Source of the DNA: Saccharofermentans sp.
GTDB taxonomy: Bacteria; Bacillota_A; Clostridia; Saccharofermentanales; Saccharofermentanaceae
Direction: 5' to 3'
Assembly: GCA_024695565.1 (NCBI GenBank)
Contig: JAILHX010000140.1
Location: forward strand, 1-7,834
Length of the DNA stretch: 7,834 bases
Under the pieces are notes generated by a model. That model searched no databases and was not told the origin of the DNA. It was given only the letters and a program-made list of their open reading frames with translations. The translations under genes and the position numbers were made by a program. Shown piece by piece: positions 1-5,283 of the stretch. Every line of letters begins with the position of its first letter. Position 1 is the first letter of the stretch.

Positions 1-8
1 CGATCTTT

Positions 9-47
9 CCGCCTCGCAGTCTTTGACTGTGGGGCGGTCCTTTTGTT
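9..47 (+). terminator. Rho-independent terminator of an upstream gene
   Basis: A 13-bp stem (9-21 with 25-37) closes a TTT loop. All pairs are Watson-Crick except two G-U wobbles. It is followed by the T-rich run TCCTTTTGTT at 38-47. On the other strand no T run follows, so the signal works only for rightward transcription. It presumably ends a gene lying to the left of the window. Confidence 0.85.
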
Positions 48-75
48 CCCCGCCATAGTCGTGCGGGCGTGAACT

Positions 76-103
76 CGGGCGTATTTCGGGTGAAAAACGC
101 CCG
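76..103. repeat. Short hairpin repeat, copy A
   Basis: The arms CGGGCGT (76-82) and ACGCCCG (97-103) form a perfect 7-bp inverted repeat around a 14-base loop containing CGGGTG. The right arm includes the word AAAAACGCC (93-101), which recurs at 155-163 and 394-402. The organisation matches copy B at 127-164, so the two look like diverged members of one intergenic repeat family. Confidence 0.55.
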
Positions 104-126
104 GAAAAATGCAAATTGAGTCCAAA

Positions 127-164
127 TGGCGTGATTCCGGGTGGAAAGAGCGTCAAAAACGCCA
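127..164. repeat. Short hairpin repeat, copy B
   Basis: The arms TGGCGT (127-132) and ACGCCA (159-164) are a perfect 6-bp inverted repeat. The interior again carries CCGGGTG, as in copy A, and the right arm again contains AAAAACGCC (155-163). A smaller nested stem, GCGT with ACGC, is possible at 150-162. Confidence 0.5.
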
Positions 165-185
165 GGATTTTGCCCGAGCATCAAT

Positions 186-313
186 CGCAACCCGCCATCG
201 TGGTTTTACAGATCAGCCGCATAGCCGTCAAGGCTGCCTTCGGCACATTCTGACGAATGCTTACGGCCTTGACTGCAACGGCTGATCTGTGTTGGGTGGC
301 TAGGCGGGTTGCG
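186..313. repeat. Large branched inverted repeat (cloverleaf-like), possible miniature mobile element or structured RNA
   Basis: Nested arms pair as follows: 186-196 with 303-313 (11 bp, perfect); 208-219 with 279-290 (12 bp, perfect, ACAGATCAGCCG against CGGCTGATCTGT); 227-234 with 266-273 (8 bp, perfect), extended by two more pairs across one mismatch. Inside, two small hairpins branch off: TGCC-TTC-GGCA (235-245) and CATTC-TGAC-GAATG (246-259). Over 60 bases are paired in a 128-base unit, far beyond chance. Because the arms are inverted repeats, either strand could fold. It could be a non-autonomous mobile element, a dispersed repeat of REP/BIME type, or a non-coding RNA. I cannot choose without copy-number data. 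Confidence 0.8.
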
Positions 314-321
314 AATAATGG

Positions 322-376
322 CGATTGGCAGGGGCAACTGACCGTGGCGGGATAACGATTTGCGGGGCAGCTGACC
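322..376. repeat. Pair of 21-22-base direct repeats
   Basis: The segments at 322-343 and 356-376 are the same sequence with a few differences: both run CGATT, then GGGGCA, then CTGACC. They start 34 bases apart and lie immediately right of the branched inverted repeat. They may be part of the same element or a protein-binding iteron-like pair. Confidence 0.6.
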
Positions 377-554
377 CGGGCAGAATTTGCTCCAAAAACG
401 CCCAAAATTTTCCCGCGACGATCAACAACACCTTCGAAGACATGAACAGCACCAAGGCGTAAAGAACAGAATCCCCGAACCGATTTCTACGAAGATTAAT
501 ACTGAACACGGCGCCCAAAAGTTGTAGAATCAATAACAGAAGTCATGGGATAAG

Positions 555-576
555 GCGCGCACGCGCACGCACGCAT
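555..576. other. 22-bp alternating purine-pyrimidine tract
   Basis: From 555 to 576 every base alternates purine and pyrimidine without a break, mostly GC and AC steps and ending in AT. Such tracts can adopt left-handed Z-DNA under negative supercoiling. It ends 19 bases before the start codon at 596. Confidence 0.7.
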
Positions 577-595
577 TAAAAATCAGCAAATATCA

Positions 596-1981
596 ATGAG
601 TAACGATTCAGCAGGTTTGGTAGGAACAGTATCGGCGAAGTGCCCGAACTGTGGAGCAAGCATTTTCTACAACGAGAAGGCAGGCAAGCTCGTATGCAAT
701 ATGTGCGGAAGTCTTTTCGCGCCCGAGAGCCTGCGCCCGCTGGGCCGTATCGAGATCCGCGATAATGATGCGGCAGGTGAGGAAGAGGATAACAAGCAGG
801 AGTTTGTCTGCGATTCATGCGGTGCAGCTGTGGTTACGGATTACAATACGGCAGCGACTTTCTGCGCTTTCTGCGGATCGCCGACGCTTATCAAGAAGCG
901 TTTGTCCAAGAGCTTTAGACCCGACCTGATAATCCCGTTCAAGATAAGCAAAGAAGAAGCAATCCAGAATTATCTCGAGTGGGCTAAGACCCACAAGGGC
1001 GTGCCGAAGAAGTTTACTTCTGAGTCCGTGCTCTCGAAAATCACGGGCTACTACATTCCGTTTTGGCTCATCGATGCCGACTGCATTACCGAGGTAAGCG
1101 GCACGGGCCAGAAATTTGATGGCGATAACATAGCAAATTATCAGATAGACAGAACGCTTCATTACAACGTCCGCAAGGTCCCTTTCGATGGCTGCAGAAA
1201 GATTGCGAACGTTCTCATGGAAGCGATCGAGCCGTTCAACTATGCGGACATGAGGGAATACAACAATATGTATCTGCCGGGTTTCTTTGCCCAGCGTTAT
1301 GACCTGTCCGCGATCGACATGATCGATCTCATCAGGATCAGGCTCGATAACTACGCCGAAGGCATCGTCATGCAGAAGTCTTCGAAAGAATACGATAACT
1401 TCAAGGCGGTAAACGGCGTCGGTTCCTATTCGGACAATTACAAGCAGGCTTATGCCCTGATGCCCGTCTGGTTCCTCAATATCGAATACGAAGGTTCGAC
1501 CTACGGCATCGCCGTCAACGGACAGACCGGCAAGGCGTCCGGCTCGCTTCCGATAAGCAAGAGAAGAGTTCATTCCCATGCGCTGGTCAAGCTGATAAGG
1601 GACATTCTCGTATACCTCGGCCTGTCACTCGTTCTGGCAGCTCTCGTGGTCGCCGCGGTCATATTCCTGACAGGAGAAGCAGCGACCACCCTGTTCTACT
1701 TATCGGTATTCCTGATCTTCTTAGCTATCGAACTTGCATTGGGCATGATATTCTTCGTCCCGTACCTGAGAAGGAAATTCAGGGATACCAGTTTCTACGA
1801 GTCCGTGACCATCGACCGCGCGCCCAACATAGAGCAGTATATCGACCTGAAGACGAACTTCAGTATGGAGAACCGCGACACGTTCCAGTACATGTCTTCT
1901 AAAGCCGATGACGACAGCGTCAAGAAGTTCGCCAAAGGCTCGCTCTCGGAACGTGTATTTAACGATATATTTAAGGGTTGA
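596..1981 (+). CDS. Double zinc-ribbon membrane protein of unknown function (TFIIB-type zinc ribbon-containing family)
   Basis: A 461-residue protein. Two treble-clef-like zinc ribbons open it: C16-x2-C19 with C34-x2-C37, and C72-x2-C75 with C90-x2-C93. Both have identical 14-residue spacing between the CxxC pairs. They are joined by an acidic linker (about 53-69). A conserved-looking soluble region follows (about 105-320, including DLIIPFKISKEEA), then two hydrophobic membrane segments (about 337-358 and 366-388), a basic turn (RRKFRD) and a cytoplasmic tail. Proteins of this layout are common in Clostridia and are named only for their zinc ribbons; some are misnamed as primosomal helicases or RNA polymerase subunits. 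With both ends probably in the cytoplasm, a membrane-anchored regulatory or scaffolding role is possible, but the function is unknown. The start is the first ATG after an in-frame stop at 551-553. No Shine-Dalgarno sequence precedes it, which is unlike its neighbours. Its stop lies 2 bases from the stop of the convergent lipoprotein gene. Confidence 0.9.
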   Translation: MSNDSAGLVGTVSAKCPNCGASIFYNEKAGKLVCNMCGSLFAPESLRPLGRIEIRDNDAAGEEEDNKQEFVCDSCGAAVVTDYNTAATFCAFCGSPTLIKKRLSKSFRPDLIIPFKISKEEAIQNYLEWAKTHKGVPKKFTSESVLSKITGYYIPFWLIDADCITEVSGTGQKFDGDNIANYQIDRTLHYNVRKVPFDGCRKIANVLMEAIEPFNYADMREYNNMYLPGFFAQRYDLSAIDMIDLIRIRLDNYAEGIVMQKSSKEYDNFKAVNGVGSYSDNYKQAYALMPVWFLNIEYEGSTYGIAVNGQTGKASGSLPISKRRVHSHALVKLIRDILVYLGLSLVLAALVVAAVIFLTGEAATTLFYLSVFLIFLAIELALGMIFFVPYLRRKFRDTSFYESVTIDRAPNIEQYIDLKTNFSMENRDTFQYMSSKADDDSVKKFAKGSLSERVFNDIFKG

Positions 1982-1983
1982 TT

Positions 1984-4356
1984 TTACTCCCTCTCATCCA
2001 GCACCTTTTGCGCTCTGTCGTTGATCACTCCGGCGACTTCTTCGAATGATTTCTGTCCTTCGAAGTAGGCGGGGATCTCCTCGTAGATAATGAGCGAGAT
2101 GCTGTGATACGTGAAGCTCGAAGTCGTAGCCGTAGACAGTTCTTCTATGTATTTGTCGGCGATGGAGGGATCTAAATATTCTCCAACTTTTGCATATTTA
2201 CTTCCTGCAGTTTTCTCTACGTAGTAGTTGTGAGTATCGATCTCCTTGAGCGCGAGATTTTTCGCGCAGTTCTTATTGATCGGAATGTTGAAACTGATCG
2301 TGTTCTGCACGTCTTCTGACAGGAGAACGCGGAGAAACTCTTTGCACGAATCGATATTTGAACAGTGCGTTGAGACAGACACAGCGATATCAGAACCGAT
2401 GGTCGCAGTCCTGCCGTCGACGGACGGGTAGCCGCAGATCGTGACATCGTCAAATCTCGTGGCGAACGTCTCGTACTCGTAGAAGTCGTAAATAACGACG
2501 GGCTGGATGATCAGGGAATCTTTGGCTGTCATCAGGTCCTCGTACTCGGCGTCGATGTCCTTGCCTTCAAAATAGCCTTTGTCAGGGAGGTCTTTGCAGT
2601 AGTCCAGTATCGACATGAACGATTCGCTGTTCACATCGATCCTGCCGTCATTTATATACATCTCATTCGTGTTTGCGAAAAGTTTCGTCGCCAGTTCCGT
2701 TCTTGAATATGAGAGCTGGTGATCATAAACAGGATCCTGACCGTTGCAGTAATCAGAAACCATGGCTTCATATTCTTCGAACGTCATGCCGTTTTTGCCG
2801 CCGAACGCTTCTGTGGGTCCCATGAATCCGTCTACATAAAATCCTATGGGGAGCTGATACAGTGCGCCGTTAAACTTCAATGCTTCGATTGCATTCATGA
2901 AGTAATCCGATTCATTGATCCCGCTCTCGTTTGCCAGGAAGCCGGTGAGGTCAACGAAGTAATCGTCCTTGGATAACTGCTCGTTCGCACCGTTCGTGAT
3001 GAGGATGTCAGGACCTTCGCCGTTCATTATGTCCATGGCCAGGCGGTCTGATACGGATGCGTATGAATTCAGCTGGCTAAGAGCCGCACGGTCGGTGTTG
3101 TCTGCGTTCGAATAATCGATATCGGTGTTTGCTTTGTACCTGCTGTCGAAAAGCATGAACGCCGAAGCGTTCGTAGAATTGAAGATCATCATGGCTTCAG
3201 AGATGCTGTAGTCTAAGTCTTCAGTAGAAGCAACCGTTATGATGTCCTTTCCTGCGGCAGGATAATCAGATGACTTCGTGAACGTGCAGAGCGCATTGTT
3301 CATCTGGTTGTATCCGGCATATCTTGAAGAATAGCTGAACAGGAGCATGTCTTCATCAGCGTATGCCAGTTCCGAATTGTTGACGAGGAATCTGTTGCAG
3401 ATCGAGCAGTTAAATGACAGCGTCATCCTGCATGTGCCTTCTGCCGTATCGATGGTGTATACGCCGCCGTCCGTGACCGTCACGAGATTGCCGTTGGAGT
3501 AAGAGAGATTACGCAAAGGAACCGTGATGTATTCCATCTCATCGAGAGCGCTTATCTCACCGGTTATAAGATCTACGAGGCAGTATCTTATCTGCCCGAA
3601 ATACATGTTTGCAGAAGTTGCACCCCAAACGACGACCTTGTTTTCGCCGCCGCACAATATTCCCTCAGGATATTTGATATGGAAGTTCTTCGACAGATCT
3701 TCGAGAGGCACTTCTGCCTTTACATTACCGTCAGTAAGGTTCATTAGTTCTACGCTTGGCACGTCTCCGTTTTGAAGGATCGCAACATCATCGCCCACGA
3801 ATGTAATGTCGTTGACGGCTTCATTTGCTGACAGGTTTTTCGACAGATCGATCTTATTATCGGGAGACACGCTTCCGGTATTCTCATCAATCGGGTAGAG
3901 GTAATCTGACATTGTCTCGAAGTCGTAAGCAGTAAGATAGAGGCCGTTCCCGCGGACCATCCTGTTGAGACTTATGTTGTCGCCGAATTCATTTTCGATC
4001 ACGTAGTCGCAGACAGGCTTATTGTCTTCATTAAAAGACATTACGTGATAGACGGGAAGACTTGGCTCGGCCTCTATCACGAACATCCATGTGCGGCCCG
4101 AGAACCAGGTGATATCTGATATGAAGCATTCACCGAATTCTTCTGTAAGATATATGAATATTCCGTCATCTTCCTTGAAGTCGTACCAGTTCATGCCTTC
4201 AGGGAGCTCGTCGGGCATCTTGCCGCTCAATACGAGCCCCGATTCATCAACGATCGCGCTGCCGCCGGTCTTAGCCGTGCATCCTGTGGCGAACATGGAA
4301 ACACCAAATAAGGCTGCCATTACGGCAGCTCCAAACTTCTTTACAGGCCATCTCAT
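1984..4356 (-). CDS. Solute-binding lipoprotein with a large N-terminal extension (orphan ABC-type binding protein)
   Basis: A 790-residue secreted lipoprotein. The N-terminus is a lipoprotein signal peptide: basic KK at 6-7, a hydrophobic core, and the lipobox A23-T-G-C26 whose cysteine would be lipidated. Residues about 30-345 are rich in short beta-strand stretches with repeated hydrophobic/turn patterns and look like a beta-propeller-type domain; this is inference. Residues about 371-785 match the extracellular solute-binding protein fold: DIITVAS at 371, G448-PDILI, LYQLPIGF and a C-terminal helical region. The usual binding protein is 400-550 residues, so the N-terminal half is extra. 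No permease or ATPase gene is adjacent, so either it uses a distant transporter or it binds ligand for sensing. The start ATG follows a G5 ribosome site that sits within a hairpin (4361-4378). Transcription probably starts near 4411 from its own extended -10 promoter. The substrate cannot be named; sugars or oligopeptides are typical for this fold. Confidence 0.92.
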   Translation of the reverse strand: MRWPVKKFGAAVMAALFGVSMFATGCTAKTGGSAIVDESGLVLSGKMPDELPEGMNWYDFKEDDGIFIYLTEEFGECFISDITWFSGRTWMFVIEAEPSLPVYHVMSFNEDNKPVCDYVIENEFGDNISLNRMVRGNGLYLTAYDFETMSDYLYPIDENTGSVSPDNKIDLSKNLSANEAVNDITFVGDDVAILQNGDVPSVELMNLTDGNVKAEVPLEDLSKNFHIKYPEGILCGGENKVVVWGATSANMYFGQIRYCLVDLITGEISALDEMEYITVPLRNLSYSNGNLVTVTDGGVYTIDTAEGTCRMTLSFNCSICNRFLVNNSELAYADEDMLLFSYSSRYAGYNQMNNALCTFTKSSDYPAAGKDIITVASTEDLDYSISEAMMIFNSTNASAFMLFDSRYKANTDIDYSNADNTDRAALSQLNSYASVSDRLAMDIMNGEGPDILITNGANEQLSKDDYFVDLTGFLANESGINESDYFMNAIEALKFNGALYQLPIGFYVDGFMGPTEAFGGKNGMTFEEYEAMVSDYCNGQDPVYDHQLSYSRTELATKLFANTNEMYINDGRIDVNSESFMSILDYCKDLPDKGYFEGKDIDAEYEDLMTAKDSLIIQPVVIYDFYEYETFATRFDDVTICGYPSVDGRTATIGSDIAVSVSTHCSNIDSCKEFLRVLLSEDVQNTISFNIPINKNCAKNLALKEIDTHNYYVEKTAGSKYAKVGEYLDPSIADKYIEELSTATTSSFTYHSISLIIYEEIPAYFEGQKSFEEVAGVINDRAQKVLDERE

Positions 4357-4360
4357 AAAC

Positions 4361-4378
4361 TATTATCCCCCGATAATA
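4361..4378 (-). promoter_or_regulatory. Perfect hairpin carrying the lipoprotein ribosome-binding site in its loop
   Basis: On the minus strand the leader reads TATTATC, GGGG, GATAATA: a perfect 7-bp stem with a 4-base loop. The G run in the loop and closing pair (complement of 4367-4371) is the only Shine-Dalgarno candidate, 10 bases from the ATG at 4356. The stem is A/T-rich and so only moderately stable. It could present or mask the ribosome site, or act at the DNA level as a palindromic operator. Confidence 0.6.
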
Positions 4379-4393
4379 TTTGAAAATATGCAC

Positions 4394-4409
4394 CCGGGAA
4401 TCATCCCGG
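4394..4409 (-). promoter_or_regulatory. 5'-end stem-loop of the lipoprotein mRNA
   Basis: CCGGGA and TCCCGG form a perfect 6-bp GC-rich stem with a 4-base loop. It lies directly after the predicted transcription start (about 4411), so the transcript would begin with a stable stem-loop, an arrangement known to protect mRNAs from 5'-dependent decay. No T run follows, so it is not a terminator. Confidence 0.5.
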
Positions 4410-4417
4410 CAGGCAAG

Positions 4418-4426
4418 ATTATAACA
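4418..4426 (-). promoter_or_regulatory. Extended -10 promoter for the lipoprotein gene
   Basis: The minus strand reads TGTTATAAT, a perfect TGn plus TATAAT extended -10 element for the housekeeping sigma factor. No good -35 box sits at 17 bases, as is common when the extended -10 is perfect. The predicted start is near 4411, giving a leader of about 55 bases. It forms a perfect inverted repeat with the divergent -10 at 4462-4470. Confidence 0.7.
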
Positions 4427-4461
4427 CCGATCATATATCAGTTCTGTGTAATTCTGGTGAA

Positions 4462-4470
4462 TGTTATAAT
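4462..4470 (+). promoter_or_regulatory. Extended -10 promoter for the 209-residue protein gene
   Basis: TGTTATAAT is a perfect extended -10 element (TATAAT at 4465-4470). At 17 bases upstream the -35 position reads TTCTGT (4442-4447), which is weak. Transcription should start near 4477, leaving a short leader of about 24 bases that contains the ribosome site. Confidence 0.75.
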
Positions 4471-4485
4471 GACCTTATCTGATAT

Positions 4486-4493
4486 GGGGAGGG
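4486..4493 (+). promoter_or_regulatory. Strong ribosome-binding site
   Basis: GGGGAGGG contains GGAGG and lies 7 bases before the ATG at 4501. It fixes that start codon. Confidence 0.85.
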
Positions 4494-4500
4494 CATTTTA

Positions 4501-5130
4501 ATGAAAGTTACAGACATTAATCTCGACCAGCTTTTGTACACGGAACCGGTTAAGAGTCAGCCTTATGACAGCCCGGAGGAAGAGGGCGGTTTCTTCAAAA
4601 AAGTTTTCGCGAAGAAGAAAGAACCCGAAGTCCCTTTCTTCAATACCAGAGTAGAAGAATTCGGCAGGGACGAGCTCTATAACGATCTGATGGAAGGCTA
4701 CGATGCCTATTACATTCAGGGCGCTCCCTTTGAGACCATGGTGGTCCTTACAAGCTGCTATCTGATCCTCCCCGGCAGAGAGATATTCCCCCTCTACGAT
4801 GTGGAGAAGTTCGCGTTAAAGAACGAGTATGCCGGCAACAGGAAATATGAGCAGTATGCGATCGACAGGAAGGGCATCCCGTATGATCCCAACTATGTCA
4901 GTGAATTCGAGGGCGAGGAAAGCTTTGAACTCGACAGATTCAACGTCCTACTCCAGATAACAGACGAGAACCATCTGCTCTATGAATATGTTATCAAGAT
5001 GGAAGTCCCCGACAGAAAAGACTTCAGGGCAAGGCTCATCGAGCGGTTGGAAGTCGGAGGCGGCGCCATAGACTTGTCCGAAGAAGATGCCATAGAAGGC
5101 CTTTTTGTTGACGATTCAGACACCTGGTAA
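4501..5130 (+). CDS. Hypothetical cytoplasmic protein, 209 residues
   Basis: I do not recognise the family. The N-terminus has no signal peptide. A short acidic stretch (EEEGG, 26-30) is followed by a strongly basic patch (KKVFAKKK, 33-40), then an alpha/beta region. The segment from about 78 to 190 alternates strands with turns (MVVLTSCYLILPG, FNVLLQI, LYEYVIKMEV) and ends in an amphipathic helix (RKDFRARLIERLE); this order resembles small PH-like beta-barrel domains, but that is a guess. The C-terminal 25 residues are very acidic. The start is certain from the strong ribosome site and promoter just upstream. The gene is divergent from the lipoprotein and precedes the HD-GYP gene by 153 bases without an obvious terminator, so read-through into that gene is possible. 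Confidence 0.85.
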   Translation: MKVTDINLDQLLYTEPVKSQPYDSPEEEGGFFKKVFAKKKEPEVPFFNTRVEEFGRDELYNDLMEGYDAYYIQGAPFETMVVLTSCYLILPGREIFPLYDVEKFALKNEYAGNRKYEQYAIDRKGIPYDPNYVSEFEGEESFELDRFNVLLQITDENHLLYEYVIKMEVPDRKDFRARLIERLEVGGGAIDLSEEDAIEGLFVDDSDTW

Positions 5131-5162
5131 GACATCTGTGTGATATCCCGCGCAGTATCTCC

Positions 5163-5207
5163 GGTGTTCGAAAATATATAAAACTTCCTTTTAAAAGAGT
5201 TAACACC
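5163..5207. repeat. Interrupted palindrome in the intergenic gap
   Basis: GGTGTT (5163-5168) pairs with AACACC (5202-5207). Inside, AACT (5182-5185) pairs with AGTT (5198-5201) around the 10-bp palindrome CTTTTAAAAG (5188-5197). An A/T-rich insert breaks the left arm. It might act as a weak terminator for the gene ending at 5130, though no clean U run follows, or as a regulator-binding site. The A/T-rich insert contains TATAAA but no matching -35 box. Confidence 0.3.
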
Positions 5208-5229
5208 TTGTATCTAATTTGATTAAACG

Positions 5230-5275
5230 CTCCCAGTAAAATGCTATTAAGAGAATTATCCAGCATTTACGGGAG
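5230..5275 (+). promoter_or_regulatory. Hairpin that can sequester the HD-GYP ribosome-binding site
   Basis: CTCCC (5230-5234) is complementary to GGGAG (5271-5275), the only Shine-Dalgarno sequence for the GTG start at 5284 (8-base spacing). Pairing continues inward: GTAAA (5236-5240) with TTTAC (5266-5270) and TGCT (5242-5245) with AGCA (5262-5265). This gives 14 bp with two single-A bulges around a 16-base loop. In RNA the ribosome site would be fully paired, so translation could depend on melting or on a binding factor. I see no known riboswitch or thermosensor signature. Confidence 0.55.
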
Positions 5276-5283
5276 ATCCAAGG

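Larger units (their letters stand above)
154..415. repeat. Direct repeats flanking the large inverted repeat
   Basis: CAAAAACGCC followed by ATTTT and then CCCG occurs at 154-176 and again, in the same orientation, at 393-415. The two copies share the first ten bases exactly and the ATTTT/CCCG block after a few variable bases. They lie on either side of the branched inverted repeat (186-313) and the direct repeats (322-376). They could mark the limits of a composite element, but they are too long and too diverged for a simple target-site duplication. Confidence 0.45.
48..595. other. Gene-free, repeat-rich intergenic region
   Basis: No coding region can be supported over these 548 bases. Short open frames on the minus strand lack ribosome sites, run through strong inverted repeats and resemble no family I know. 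The stretch instead holds clustered short hairpins, a large branched inverted repeat, direct repeats and an alternating purine-pyrimidine tract, each listed separately. The left part (about 60-420) is visibly richer in G and C than 420-550. I found no convincing promoter for the gene at 596. Confidence 0.75.

Noticed and set aside
186..313. Integron attC recombination site
   Set aside because: GTTGGGT at 291-297 fits the GTTRRRY core, but no RYYYAAC inverse core occurs at the left end, and the symmetry lacks the extrahelical-base pattern of attC sites.
181..405. A 74-residue minus-strand open frame
   Set aside because: It coincides with the branched inverted repeat and direct repeats; the translation is a product of the repeats, with no ribosome site.
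300..533. A 77-residue minus-strand open frame with a hydrophobic N-terminal half
   Set aside because: It would start at a TTG without any ribosome site, runs into the GC-rich repeats, and its C-terminal part resembles no protein; the hydrophobicity looks incidental.
1..595. CRISPR array
   Set aside because: The repeats are few, unequal in length and spacing, and diverged; there are no regular spacers.
815..1579. A 254-residue minus-strand open frame
   Set aside because: It lies wholly antisense to the zinc-ribbon gene, whose CxxC motifs and membrane helices clearly mark the real frame.
4091..4501. A 136-residue plus-strand open frame
   Set aside because: It overlaps the signal peptide and N-terminus of the lipoprotein in antisense and crosses the divergent promoters; no ribosome site.
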